The notes below the pieces were generated by a model. That model worked only from the letters and a program-made list of their open reading frames with translations, made no database searches and had not been told where the DNA came from. Shown here one piece after another: positions 13,797 to 26,241 of a DNA stretch of 64,000 nt. Location of the stretch: contig NC_069371.1 of the NCBI RefSeq assembly GCF_021730395.1, positions 50,974,001 to 51,038,000 on the forward strand, written 5' to 3'. Position numbers and translations under genes: made by a program. This DNA comes from Mercenaria mercenaria. Taxonomy: Eukaryota > Mollusca > Bivalvia > Venerida > Veneridae. How positions within the stretch are numbered: the stretch's first letter is position 1; each line of letters opens with the position of its first letter.

Positions 13797-13963
13797 GCTT
13801 TGAAACAAAGGGAAAAAAACACTGAATTTCCCGAAACTAAAAAAAAACAATAAGATTAAAATATGGGGCGATGGGGGTGATGCTGAAGGGATATTACAAG
13901 TAACACGAAACTGTATCAAGTGCAACAAAAAACAGAAACAAAACAATCAGTTCATGGAGATAT

Positions 13964-13999
13964 GGTGGGGTGGCTTGGGGTGGGGTTGGGCGGGATGGG
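13964..13999 (+). other. Potential G-quadruplex
   Basis: G runs of 4, 4, 4, 3, 3 and 3 separated by 1-6 bases satisfy the G3+N1-7 rule. Strongly G-rich strand continues to about 14035. Confidence 0.6.
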
Positions 14000-14689
14000 A
14001 TGCGATTGCGTGGGGTGCGGTGGGGAGCAGAGCAGACGGATGTATACTATACGAATAACACTATCAATATACAGGTACAAAATATAATAGGGGAATGGGT
14101 GACTGGGTACTATTTAAGAGAAAGTATCAAACAACTGAAAGTAAAATACATTTTGTGGGAGTTGCGGTGGGGAAGTAAAGAGTGATTGGGGAAAGGAATA
14201 ATTTGGGGTGAAGGAATAGGAGAGATCGTGTTTGTATACAAATTCTATTTTTAGAACTGATAAGACAGTGATCGGGTGGGCAGAAGCCGACCGTCCATGT
14301 TTTTTGTAAACAGTGATGTTTTTCTAACGGTCTAAACTTTCTTAAAACACAAATTACATAAATAATTTTTTGATCAATGGAAAGGTTATAAAACAAGCAA
14401 TTTATTGATTACTTTTAATTGTTATTTCGAAATAAAATGGATTAATTATGAACGCTTAACTTACACTGTTTTTCTAAAGGTTGTGAAAATCACTACGCCG
14501 CTTTTAAAATTATATGTCATTTAAAACGGTTATTCATTGAAAAAAGATATTTCGATACAAAAATATGAAGATTGTTAGTATTTCAAATCTTTTTGAATTT
14601 TGAAAATCCATAAATGAGCAAAAAAGTTATTAAAAATTAAAAATTCTGATTCAATACGCAAACGGTGTTAAAATCATTTGTTTTGCCAA

Positions 14690-15390
14690 CCACCAGATAA
14701 ACAGATGTTAACGCGTGACGTCACGGCGATCTCTCCTATAGACGTGATATTAAGGATATTAACGGACGATATCATGGAGCGCACGTTTTGCAGTTCGTGA
14801 GGATTGGGTAATTGGGCGAGGGGATGAGGTGGATAGTGGGATACAGAGACACTAGGAGACAATATCATGAAACTAAGATTCAAAATAATTATGTATTGTG
14901 CGTGCGAACGTGTTTTAGATCGATCTGGTAATGGATAGGGAAATAATATGGTCGGGGATGATTGGCAAGGTAGCAAATGACGGGTTAGCTGTTTTGAACA
15001 GATTTTGTACATTTAAAAAACTGCTTTTGTCAAACTGTAATTACACATATATGCTGTACAAAACTTGACCTAGAGATGCTGAGGGACAATCTCAAGAAAC
15101 TAAAAGAAAACTGTATGTTAGTATGTGTGTGTAATATTGAGGGAGGGGTGAGTAATGTTGGCAGGACTTAACAGGATACGAAGAGGCGATATTAAGAAAC
15201 ATTTATATACTAAGAAACTAAAAGAAAAGATAATTATTGTTTCTGTTGTAATATCTATTATATATCATAATATGTAGATGAATTGGCAATGTAATAGATG
15301 AAGGGTTATATGTTTTTAACAGAGTTTACATAAAAACTGCTTTTGTCAAGATGTAATTACACATATATGATATACGAAACTTGAGCTCTC
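14690..15390. repeat. Degenerate direct duplications
   Basis: CTGCTTTTGTCAA...TAATTACACATATATG occurs at about 15020 and again at about 15336, and ACAATxTCAxGAAACTAA phrases recur near 14857, 15088 and 15213. A poorly preserved tandem duplication without coding content. Confidence 0.5.
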
Positions 15391-16188
15391 ATTGTTTATT
15401 ATATTCGATACATATTTGCATGTGATTGACCTTTCTCCATCATTCGCCCGTTGTCTGTCAACAGTTTTCTTAAAAACAACCCTTTCGAAACTAATCTAGA
15501 GGATTTACGACCACAATATCTGGTAGAAGTTCAGTAAATGACACTTAAGGTAGACTACCCGTAATAGGTCTCAATTTCACCAAAAGCGTGCATACAACTT
15601 GATAATGTAAGCTTTGAAAATGTCAAACGATAGAAATAAGGTGCATATTGACAAGTTATATAGTGACAGAAGTTCTCAAAAATTTCCTTTAGATTACCTC
15701 CCCTGATTATTTTGGTTTTTCATGAGTTATCTACCCTGAAAACTAGAAAAAAAAAATTCTCCTTTTCCCTACGACCATACCTACGGGGAATTTTAGATTT
15801 CCTTTTGATATTTGTATCAGAATCATAATTATAATGCAGCTTCCTACCGCAAAATTTTCTCGAAACTCCAGTTCAGATTCTCATAATCAAGGAAATTATA
15901 TATTTCCCGTAGGCATCAATGTTAACTTCAATGCCGATTACCCCCCCCCCCCCCAAAAAAAATGATAAAATTTGAAAAATCTCTCGGTGAAACGTTTTTA
16001 ATTTTGCATGTCTTTAAAGTGACCAAATTTCATTTAAATATTACCATCTAGTTACAAGATATAAAATATGGCTATTACACCATGATATCCTTAAATACTA
16101 CCATCGAAGTTCTGACCAAAGTTGATGCATTTCACGTTAAAGGCCACACTTCTTTAGTGATCATCATCAAATTCATGATTTCTTTCTT
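15391..16188. other. Unassigned non-coding sequence
   Basis: No gene recognised. Contains a poly-C/poly-A tract near 15942-15962. Confidence 0.4.
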
Positions 16189-16318
16189 TCTTTATTTATT
16201 TATTTTGTTGGGTTTAACGTCGCAACGACACAATTATAGGTCATATGGCAACTTTCCAGCTTTGATAGTGGAGGAAGACCCCAGGCGCCCCTCGTATTAT
16301 TTCATCACGAGCGGGCAC
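16189..16318 (-). mobile_element. SINE family 1, 3' half (split by a DNA element)
   Basis: Minus-strand SINE tail: CATATGACCTATAATTGTGT, then ACGTTAAACCCAAC and an AAATAAATAAA tail. Its 5' half is at 19978-20128. The two halves abut exactly once the intervening element and one copy of the 6-bp duplication are removed. Confidence 0.85.
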
Positions 16319-17009
16319 CTGCATCACACTGGTTATTCGGGTACCTACTCGTGTGAGCGATACCGCCCTCGTGTGATTTATGTACATGTTGGTAAACAGG
16401 AAATTCACACCTATAACAGGTTATTATTCCATATTTAACTGAAGATTTGAAAAGTTTTAGTACTGAATGTGTAAGATCATACCTTATCTATACCCATGTC
16501 AAATATCTATCTAATATAATCTGATTAACTGTGAAAAAAATATGTTTCTTTTCGCGAAAATGAAGATATTTTAAGGCGATGGTATATATTTTCACGATTG
16601 ATGGTATTATTTCGGATTATATGAGGAAAATTTTGTTAGGAAAATGAAAAGCAGTCATTCTTTGTATTAGCCATTACATTCAGTTCACAAAAACTGGAAT
16701 CACCGTAAAATAAGATCGATTTTTTCGAAGACAGTGTGTAGAAAAAAAAAGATACCTCTGACGATGTACCATGGTATCATCCTCGTTGTTTCTGTCAATA
16801 GAGCGGATACCGTCCTCGTTATTGAAATGAGCATTACATTGACGCAGACCCATTTTTTAAGTTAGCGATAAAATGCAATGAACAGCCAAGATAAAGATAA
16901 AACTTTGGTCTTTTATACCCTCCAGCTACTGGAAGCCGCCTATCCGGAGAAAAACTTCTCACATTGCTTTAAATCCGCTACCAACTTGGTATCATTAGAT
17001 CCATCTACA

Positions 17010-18840
17010 TAAACACATTATCATATGTGTTTATGGAATAAACTGCTGCAGCATAACATTGATGGGAAAGTCTTTAAGGCTAAATATACAATATATGATA
17101 AAGCCAAATCTTGTGTAAAGAGTAGCCAAGGTCTATCAAATTTCTTCATTAGCTCAACTGGTGTACGACAGGGTGAAAATTTATCACCGATCTTATTTTC
17201 TGTTTTCTTGAATGATTTAGTCTCATGTATGTCTATTTTTTTCAGAACTAGTGGAATTATCAAACAATGTAAGGGACCTGCTAAATGATGCTATTTCAGA
17301 AATGTTTTCAAGTTATTTTTGTTACTTTATGCAGATGATACAGTGTTATTTGCAGAATCTGAAAATGATTTACAAACTGCATTAAATGTTATGTCAGAAT
17401 ATTGTTTTATTTGGAAACTTACAGTTTATTCTAATAAAACTAAGGTTGTTATTTTTTTCACGTGTAAAAATGCGAAATAAGCCTACCTTTTATTATAATA
17501 AAATGCAGCACTTGAAGTAGTAGATGACTTTTGTTATGTAGGAATTTAATTTAACAACAATAGTTACTTCAATAAAACTAAAATGTATTTGGTTGACCAA
17601 GCTAGAAAAATATGTATGCTCTGTTGAAAAAATGTAGGAAGTTGCAGCTTAGTATTGATTTACAGTTACATTTATTTGAGTCTGTGGTTCAACCAATATT
17701 ATTGTATGGATCAGAAGTATGGAGTTGTGGTGATGTTAGCATTGTTAAAAGTTCGGCTTAATTTTTATTTTAAAAATGGTACTGAAGGTTAAAAAGTCAA
17801 CAGCTAATGTCATGTTTTTGGCGAGCTTGGTGTATTACCAATAGATAATTATTATAATTAGAAATAGAATATTGAACTACTGGTGTACAATTATTAATGG
17901 TAAACAAGAAAAGATGAACTGTATACTTTACAGGTTCATGTAGAGACTCCAACGGAAAATGTTGTTCTTGGATTTCATATGTAATAGAACTTTTAGAATA
18001 ATTTGGATTTGCTGAATACTGGTTGAATCAACCAGTGTATTTTCGCAATATTGTACAACAGAGGTTGAAGGCCAGTTTATGCAATCTTGGAGTGAAAAAA
18101 CAACAAAACTTTGCAATTTTCCAGAAAATGTCTGTGTTACAGAATAATTATAACAACCTTTGAGTTCAAAAATTGTTTTAAAGTTTTACCAACAAATCTA
18201 GCAATATCCATGTGTCATTTCCGATGTAGGAACAATTTGTTACAAGTTGAAAGAGGGATATTTTTTAATATTGAGCTCAATAACAGGACTTGTTATCTGT
18301 GTAATAATACATCTTTAGGAAATGAATTTCATTACATTATAGAATGTCCGAACTTAAATTTAGACAGAGTAAAATATATACCAAATGACTTTCAACAGCC
18401 AAATATAATATCATTTCAACGTTTATTTCAAAGTGATGATTATACTCTTCTTTTTAAGTTAGCATTGTTTGTACAGAAAATACTTCAATTTTAGGGGGAG
18501 GAATAGATTTTTGTCACTGGCAGTTATTTGCTGGCTAGTTAAAACACTGTTTTAAACCTAGTTAATTCTAAATGATGTTTTGGTAAAAGTGACAACTGCT
18601 TAGGCACATAGGATCATTGGATTTATTCAGGGCCCGCTCTGCAATTAACCATTATAGTGGTACATCGTCTTCTATCTTTTAGCTTACAAAATATTTGTAT
18701 CAGATCTATTATGACCGTAAAACTACCGTTTTATATTATGTAGGCCCTATAAGTGCTTGTTTTGTAAAATTTGTTTTTATTATAATACTGATGCCAGTAT
18801 GGGTCCAGTTATAAATAAAATCTTGAATCTCACAGATTTC
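17010..18840 (+). mobile_element. Decayed non-LTR retrotransposon (LINE), C-terminal RT part
   Basis: Reverse-transcriptase pieces in order: CLWNKLLQHNIDGKV and STGVRQGENLSPILFS (17025-17288), YADDTVLFAESEND (about 17330), PILLYGSEVW (about 17695), then a zinc-knuckle tail CYLCNNTSLGNEFHYIIEC (about 18293) ending at 18494. Several stops and frameshifts separate them. The 3' region ends with AAATAAAATCTTGAATC near 18831. 5'-truncated; inactive. The same family type is represented at 43620-44250. Confidence 0.8.
18111..18494 (+). pseudogene. LINE ORF2 C-terminal zinc-knuckle segment
   Basis: A 127-codon open remnant of the LINE at 17010-18840 with a C-x2-C-x8-H-x4-C signature. No function is likely. 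Confidence 0.7.
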
Positions 18841-19977
18841 CTCCCTTGACGTACATCTAACGTTTACAACCGCTGTGAGGAGTGTGTGAACAAAAACTTA
18901 AAAGAGATTGGATCTGATAACCAGACTTCCATATCTGCTTCTGTTTCTTCCATTAGTCACCTGTAAGACACTTAATATACAATAGTGTATATTGTATGCA
19001 CTTGTAAATAAGTCGCATAATTAGCGCGAACTTAATGGAGCGTGCACCTATAAACAGAGGCGAATATTACAAGATACGATAAAAGGCAGATTTATGAAGC
19101 CTACGAATATATGCCCAGAGAGAGGGTCCGATTTCCCTTTCAGGAAGAAAAGGTCTTTACATAAGCACTTTTGCACGATGCGTTGGAAATTTTGTTCGCT
19201 TTCATAATGAGACTGAAGGAGAAAAAGAAAAACTCCAAGAAGGCAAGATGATAGAATGTGTAGAAAACAGGGTGGATGTGAGGGAATATTTGATATTGGT
19301 GAAATACTGCTAACTCACTTCTTTACATTTTTAAAGTTAACATTCTAATCAAATAGATCTACTTAAGGTCGGGCTTCACATTTCCAGTTCTTATTTCTTT
19401 CCAGATCCTCAAAGAGATTACCTTTAATTGCGTTTATTTAAGTGTACCGTATTGCGGAAGTAATCGCTGCGGGGAGTTTTATAAATGTTCATTGACATAA
19501 CGAGGACGGTACCCATGTGCAAACGTGTAGGTATCATTGTTTATTTTCATCCATCGTCAGAGGTACCATCAAAAACAGTGACAGGATGCATATAATTGAA
19601 ACTTTAACAACAAAAATAACTTGCAGGTACACGATCCATACGTTTTGTAGTTGGGTATGAATAGTTCTACCAAGGGGAGTGGCAAATTCAGTTATCTCAA
19701 CTTCTAACAAAGAAAAATACGTCTCAAAACGTCAAAATATATGAATTTCGTTACATTTCTTCAAATTTTATAGTCATATCAATATCACTGAGAATTGATA
19801 TTTTCACCAGTGTGAATAAATGCATTTCCTCGGACGATTCTGACTTTAAAATGTTCAACATGCTTAAATATGTGTCATACGTTGGCATTGTCTTTATATA
19901 CCCTATCGACCTACATGTATATAAATCACACGAGGGCGGTATCGCTCACTCGAGTAGGTACCCGAATAACCAGCGTG

Positions 19978-20128
19978 CTGCATGGGTAGAAGCACCGACC
20001 TTCCGTAAGCCAACTACATGGCTTCCTTACATGAAAAATTCAGCGCCCCGAGTGAGGCTTGAACCCACATCAATCAGGGGCAAGTGATTTGAAGTCAGAG
20101 ACCTTAACCACCCGGCCACGGAGGCCTC
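19978..20128 (-). mobile_element. SINE family 1, 5' (tRNA) half
   Basis: Minus strand: GGCCGGGTGGTTAAG (Leu/Ser-tRNA-like A box) and GGTTCAAGCC (B box), followed by GTAAGGAAGCCATGTAG and GGAAGGTCGGTGCTTCTACC. Continues at 16318 beyond the inserted element. Confidence 0.85.
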
Positions 20129-20199
20129 TCCAAACTTATATGACTAAAAGATATGACAACTGTTTTTTTTTTTAATAACACTTAAGGTATGCCATTTGA

Positions 20200-20633
20200 A
20201 TAGACGTCATAGTCGTTTAGTAATCAATATGAAACGTTCACAGAATGAATATAGCTACAACTTGAAACTGGCTAGTATGGTTAAATAACGACACAGTAAT
20301 GGTTCTTGAACAGGACAGTTTTTGTTAGCATGTATGAGCCCGCATTTATCAAAGAAACATCATTGAAGTTTATAGAACGTGTATCGTCACAAAATTGAGG
20401 ACGTGATTAATAATGGACTAAATCGCTTAAATAACGCCATAGTAATGACTCTTGAATTCTTACTGGGCCAATTACGCGTTTTAACAGGCATCCGGAAACT
20501 TACTCGAAACGTATATACGGCCACAAAATCTAAGCTTACTCAAATTACAGCAGAGTAATACCCCTTGAATAACTTAGAATTGCCATATTTCAACTCATGA
20601 AAATACCCACAGAACGTAAATAACTATGGAATT
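20200..20633. repeat. Degenerate ~150-bp repeats
   Basis: TTAAATAACG(A/C)CA(C/T)AGTAATG followed by CTTGAA recurs near 20280, 20428 and 20545. Non-coding. Confidence 0.45.
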
Positions 20634-21667
20634 CCGTTAGGGCTGTCGCCTTTGAATGTGTTGATCTGAAACACGATACTCGAAAATACGATGATGAAAA
20701 CGCGAAATTACGAAACTACGATAACGAGAACGCGATACTACGATGATGATAGCGCGATAATACGATAACGAAAACGCGATAATACGATAGTACGATGATG
20801 ATATGCGATTTACTGTCGTATTTTCACCATCGTACTGTCGCGTTTTCACCATCGTAATATCGTTATATCGCGTTTTCGTTATCGTAGTATCGTGATTTCG
20901 CAATTTCATCAGCGTACTTTAATTCGTGTTATCACCATCGTACTGTGTACTATATGGTAGCGGTAATTGATAAAGATCGACAGCTGATTTATTGATAACG
21001 CTCAATGTCAAAGTCATCAGGAGGGTCAAAGGTTTGAACTTTCGGATTTCATGTCTGCTCTATTTCTCATAAACCCTTGGAAGGATTACCATGAAACTTG
21101 GGAGATATGCTCGCGTCCTGAAGGCTATATGCAGAACCAACAAGCAAACCATGCTGGCTGAAGGTCAAGGTCACGAATGTAAAATGTGTGAACCTTGGAT
21201 ATGACGCTTTTATGACAGCTACTTGAATGCAGACGCCACAAGTGTTCCAAGGAACACATCATCTATGGTGTTCAAGTATAGACAAGTGGGCATTTAACCA
21301 CAAAGTGGCCGCATGAGAATGGTGGTAACGCGACTGATTACGATGATGATAACGCGACAGTACGATGGTGATAACGCGACAGTACGATGGTGATAAAGCG
21401 ACAGTACGATAATGATAACGCGATAGTACGATAATGAAATTGCGAAATCACGATACTACGATAACGAAAACACGATATCACGCATGGTATATCGCATAGT
21501 CATCATCGTACTATCGTATTGTCGCATTTTCGTTATCGTAGTATCGCGTTATCATTAACGTGTTGTTGCGTTTTCGTTATCGATGTTTCGTGATTTCGCG
21601 TTTTCATCATCGTACTATCGTGTATCGCGTTTCATACCAACATATTCGAAGGCGATGGCAATAACGG
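20634..21667. mobile_element. Foldback element with ~46-bp TIRs and two palindromic 22-bp arrays
   Basis: Ends CCGTTAGGGCTGTCGCCTTT and the inverse of CCGTTATTGCCATCGCCTTC continue as inverted repeats through GAAACxCGATAC, about 46 bp. Inside lie two palindromic arrays (about 20680-20945 and 21320-21640) built of 22-bp phrases such as CGATACTACGATAACGAAAA and their complements. Between them is a unit with GGAGGGTCAAAGG and GAAGGTCAAGGTCACG. No clear target duplication and no coding content. Confidence 0.7.
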
Positions 21668-23204
21668 AAAAACGTAAATAACCGTAACCTTAAGATATCG
21701 AATATATTTTTCCTTCAAAGACATTGACGTTGGATAGTGGCTTAGCGTGTCAAGTTTGCAGTGCTCAGGTGGATTGATTTTATGACCATGTCGGATAAAA
21801 CAAAAATATTTTTAGAATCCGTTGCCTTAGTGATCTCTGAGGTTATGATAGATGGAAAATAAAACCATACGACCACCATTTCAACAATGCAGGTGAGCGA
21901 TATAGGGTCATCATGGCGCTCTTATTTAACGTTAAATTCTATATCTAAAACGAAAATAAAAAAAAAACAAACACTGCTTAAAGCGCAACTAGTCACTTAC
22001 TATTTTCATTGCAAAGTGTGATTAACTACATGAGTACAGTCATTCATGTAATTGTTCGAAATATTTATCACTCAAAACAAACAAACCGGTCGGAAGTTAT
22101 CATATTCCTACATATATACGCAAAGCACTTATCAACATATGCATGTATGCGAGACGCGTTTTCTGTTCAGCACTTTACTCACAGGTGAATAAAATGTGAT
22201 CTGATACTATACAGGTAAGTGATTTTTTATTTTCGTTTTGTTTAAAATACAGCCTGTACATGGTTACATGTGTATCGAGTAATTGACCTCTTAAAGTATA
22301 GTAGGGTTTTTATAAATATGAAATCAAATGAACAGATTTTGTAGGAACTTTATATGCCTACAAACCGTTAATTTACTGCACACACAAAACACAGTATCGT
22401 AAACATGTGTAACAGGTCACATTTGTATACTCTTGGGAAAAGAAATATTGGCAAAGCCGAACATTTATCAAAAAAATTCGATCACTGACAAGTATGATTC
22501 ATTAATGGAAAAGAAGTAATTCGAGTATTACTGCATTATTTTTTAGTTTGTATTTTTGTTGTTTGTTTGTTTTTTGCTCGTTTTACAAACAGACTGTTTA
22601 TGTAATATTTAACTATTGAGATACAAACTTTCTACAACAAATTTTTTTTTAAAAAATGAAAATACCAATAAGGGGAAGTAACTCTGTGATGGAGTTTGAG
22701 AACTCGGCTGAAATGTCTGCTGTACCGGTAAGGGGAAGTAACACCACCATGTATATCCAGTAACAACAAATGCGCAAAATGTAACTCTTAATGTGCAATA
22801 AATGGCCGAAATCGGCGCCGAAGCAACACACTATTGGTAAACTGGCCATTTGCACTAAACAGTTTGATAACAATTGAATACGCGCATATGGCTGCGAGGA
22901 CGCCGTGTTTTAATCATTAAATGTTGACATATTTCTGTATATTATGGTAACTAATTGGATTAGTGTCTGATTGTCTGACATGCCCCGCGGCTAGAGACAA
23001 TTATTACGGCTCTTGTCTAAACACTTTTAAGTTAAAATCTAAATTATAGATATGAAGTTATTAATTTTGATAATATATATTACCGTTCAAAATCCAAATT
23101 CACATTATTGTAAAGTAAAATGCATTTATACCACGGATCCATGGTATTTAAAACTTACAAAAGTGACAAGACATTTTTTAAGGAGACCCGAAATACACAT
23201 ATTT
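21668..23204. other. Unassigned AT-rich sequence
   Basis: No gene recognised. TAAGGGGAAGTAAC occurs twice, at about 22669 and 22727. Confidence 0.4.
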
Positions 23205-23669
23205 TGCCCTAAAAATAAATAAATACATATTTAAAAAATACTCTGCGTAATGGGAATAACATGCTTCCCGACAATTTTGAAACAAATACCAGATTATGAT
23301 TCAAAATCACCAATTTGAAGAAATTGCAATGTTATGTATATCAGAAAATAGACTTGTACGTCGATCTAATGTCCGTCTTTGGCAAATCATTAGTAAATAA
23401 AAAGTGTTATTTCAAATTAAATGTTTGAATACAAATATTTAAAATTAAAAAAAATACTTATGAATTACTTTGTTTAATTCATTTACTTTAAATTTATGAT
23501 TCACATATATTTTTGCCTTTAAAAGATATAATAAAGTTACATACATAAAGTTACGCGAGTAATTGGAATAACATTCCCGACTCTCAATTTTGAAACAAAA
23601 CCCCGATTACCATTCAAAATCACCAATTTGAAGAAATTACAATGTAACGTTATGTTACAGAAAGTAGCC
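23205..23669. repeat. Direct duplication, ~307-bp spacing
   Basis: ATTCAAAATCACCAATTTGA and its surroundings (GGAATAACAT, CCCGAC, ATTTTGAAACAAA) appear at 23248-23352 and again at 23555-23669. Confidence 0.7.
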
Positions 23670-24548
23670 TCGGGCAAGTTATAAACTCCGCTCATTCCAT
23701 GTTGTTACAATACCCCTAACAAAACCAGTATAAAGTCAAGATTATCAAGATAAGAGAGATACTCGCGTTAAAATGGTATAAAGGGAAACAATCAAATTTA
23801 AACAACTTGGCTTAATAATCAAGGGACAATACTCTTCAAAACACGGTCTCATTTCTGGACATGCGGTATTAATAAAATGTTTTTCAAGGTTCTTCGTGAG
23901 AATGACGACCTGGGAATCGTTTTGAAGACAAATTTTGTGTTCCGTTGGTATTCTTTGACGCATGTTTTACCTTATTTTATAGTAATGAAAGGGAATAAAA
24001 TGCGTTTAAGGCACATTTTATGAGGTAACACCGAGATATGTGAATGAAGGATCAGCGTACGTAAAACCAAAAATGTGATTTTTAGAATTAATTCACATAA
24101 AAGTACGATTGCCATGTTTTAGATGCCATTTCGGATGGTGTAACTTATTGCCAGTTATAACGTAACAGGATATTTTAGTTTATTTCTAAATAAATAAGGC
24201 TTTGGGGTTATAAATTTTTGATCTTTTAAAATAAGTAGGTTAATTATAGTAATACTATTTCTTTCAAGATAAAAGTTTACTTTATTTACCTGTCAACATG
24301 TCAAAAAGTTTGTGTCACACGGTTTTTAGCATGGCATTGTTTATATTCAATTTTATCTATGGAAAAAGACCTGTTGGATTAGGTCATGACGGGTTCAAAA
24401 CGGCTCAAACTCGTAATATAACCAGGAGGTTGGCGAAGTAATAACGTTATTTTGCACGAGCCCGTCTGGCATTTCTTCTGTATAGAATAGCTAAAGATAG
24501 GCTTATGTTACTGTCACAAATGAAAAATCAAAGCCTTGAAACGTCTGG

Positions 24549-25368
24549 TGGTTGCGAGTTTTTGTAGATTTATTTTCTGTTTAATGGCAACTGCTGTGTA
24601 CCTCAATGTCTTTCATTAACAAATAGGATAAAGCAGAGAGCATCTGCATTTACATTTTGTCTATTAAAAATGTCATGTCACCTGTACAAAATGTAACTTT
24701 ATGAAACAAGAAAATATCAGTAAAACCGATGGATGCTCCCAGTAATATGCATTAATTATTACATATTAAAAGAACAAAATAGGATTTCACTGACGATAAT
24801 GGCGCTATAGTTTACTCATGTTGAGTAATCAAAGGGCAGTTACAGTAACTCTTCTGAACGAAACATGAAGATAATATATGCATTTCCTATTGGGAGTGAA
24901 GTTTCAAGGAAATCCAGCCAGTGGTTGCTGGGGAATACTCCGAACAAGAAATTGTACTATAGCATTATCTGATCTGTTGGTTACACTCTATTGGTAACAA
25001 AGCAAATGCCAGTCTATAAATATACATGTATGAGAAACAAATACAAATGTGCCTCATATCTAAGATGAACTCTGCTGCCTGACCTTACATAAACTTATCT
25101 AAATTGCCAGCTGGAAATCAATGATGAAACCATGGGCTGGAATACCTTCTCATTGATAGATCTTATATAATCTAAATGGTCAGTGTGAATGGATACAGGT
25201 TGAATTAGAACTGCTTGATGATTGATAATTCATCCGCATTGTTCACGAATGGGACTATTTTGTGTAGCACATGAACATCCTTTTGGCGTGATTAGGAATA
25301 AAATAAAGATGCTATATGATTGTCAGAAATACACTTGTAACTTTGGTAGCGGGGTAAACCCACAACCA
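24549..25368. mobile_element. MITE-like element, copy A
   Basis: Begins TGGTTGCGAGTTTT and ends AAACCCACAACCA, short inverted ends. The right 370 bp (from GCAAATGCCAGTCTATAAAT to the end) is nearly identical to 43045-43412. Non-autonomous; superfamily not determined. Confidence 0.6.
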
Positions 25369-25899
25369 GTAACATTCAGTGCCTTCGTACACTCAATGCC
25401 GACCAACGTGGAACATTTCCGATGCCTCGTTGGCTATTCTTGTTAACATAAGACAGAAAATCATAATAGACACGCGCATCTTGTGGAAAGTGTATGTAAT
25501 GATGTTCACCGAGCCAGCAGCCGTCTTTAATTGCCGACTCAGTCCGTTTTCAAAAAGTGTGTAGCGCAGCATACATCGAGTGAAAAAATCACACATGATT
25601 GTCGCTCGTAAAACATTGGATACATAATTGTCGCTCGTAAAACATCGGATATTTCCGTATCCTCCGTCTATTGCGTAGAATAAAGGCCGAGGTGATCATA
25701 TTGACAAAACTGTAAATGTTTCCTTGTGTTCATATACAATGGAATTTTAAAATGTCTATGGCCGCAACATCTTAAAACACTGCATAATTGCGATTCATCT
25801 TTAACTCCTTTCAGACCAGAATCAAATAATACCATGAAAATTTATAAATTAAAACAGTTAGGCTTTAGAGCAAACTTTACTGAACCTCATCTGAATTTT

Positions 25900-25922
25900 A
25901 TTGTTGTTGTTTTTCAGCGAAA
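25900..25922 (+). other. 3' splice site before the dehydrogenase start codon
   Basis: TTGTTGTTGTTTTTCAG ends 5 bases before the ATG, a polypyrimidine tract and AG that suggest an upstream non-coding first exon. Confidence 0.55.
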
Positions 25923-26241
25923 ATGATCGTCGAAACTCTAGTCTTACTTATTATACTGTTTCTAACTGTACGCTGGTTTCTGCGAGGGCTGAAAGTCCGT
26001 TACTATGGAAACAAACATGTTTTCATTACCGGATGTGATACTGGATTCGGAAATTTATTAGCCAAACGCTTGGACACTCTTGGTTTCCGTGTATATGCTG
26101 GTTGTTTAACTGCGAAAGGAATGGATGACCTAAAGGCTACATGCTCGAAGTATTTGACTACAGTTGAAATAGATGTTTCCAAGGAAACAAGCATACAAAA
26201 GGCAAGGCATGACGTCGAGCGAAAACTACCAAAAGGAAAAG
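25923..26241 (+). CDS. Dehydrogenase exon 1
   Basis: Membrane anchor and cofactor-binding TGxxxGxG; start with A at -3; donor AAAAG|GTATTT. Confidence 0.9.

Larger units (their letters stand above)
16325..19977. mobile_element. 3.65-kb DNA element with long terminal inverted repeats, inserted in a SINE
   Basis: Ends CAC(A/G)CTGGTTATTCGGGTACC are inverted repeats over about 60 bp with few mismatches (GAGCGATACCGCCCTCGTG is shared), and weaker inverted similarity continues inward to about 16860 and 19480 (ATACCTCTGACGATG / ACCGTCCTCGTTAT). The target duplication is CTGCAT at 16319-16324 and 19978-19983. No transposase is visible; the centre is occupied by a decayed LINE. The superfamily is unresolved; a 6-bp duplication is unusual among cut-and-paste elements. 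Confidence 0.85.

Noticed and set aside
13545-13946. 133-codon minus-strand frame
   Set aside because: Low-complexity His/Thr/Pro run from the GT/GC microsatellite.
16082-16438. 118-codon plus-strand frame
   Set aside because: Runs through the SINE 3' half and the end of the inserted DNA element.
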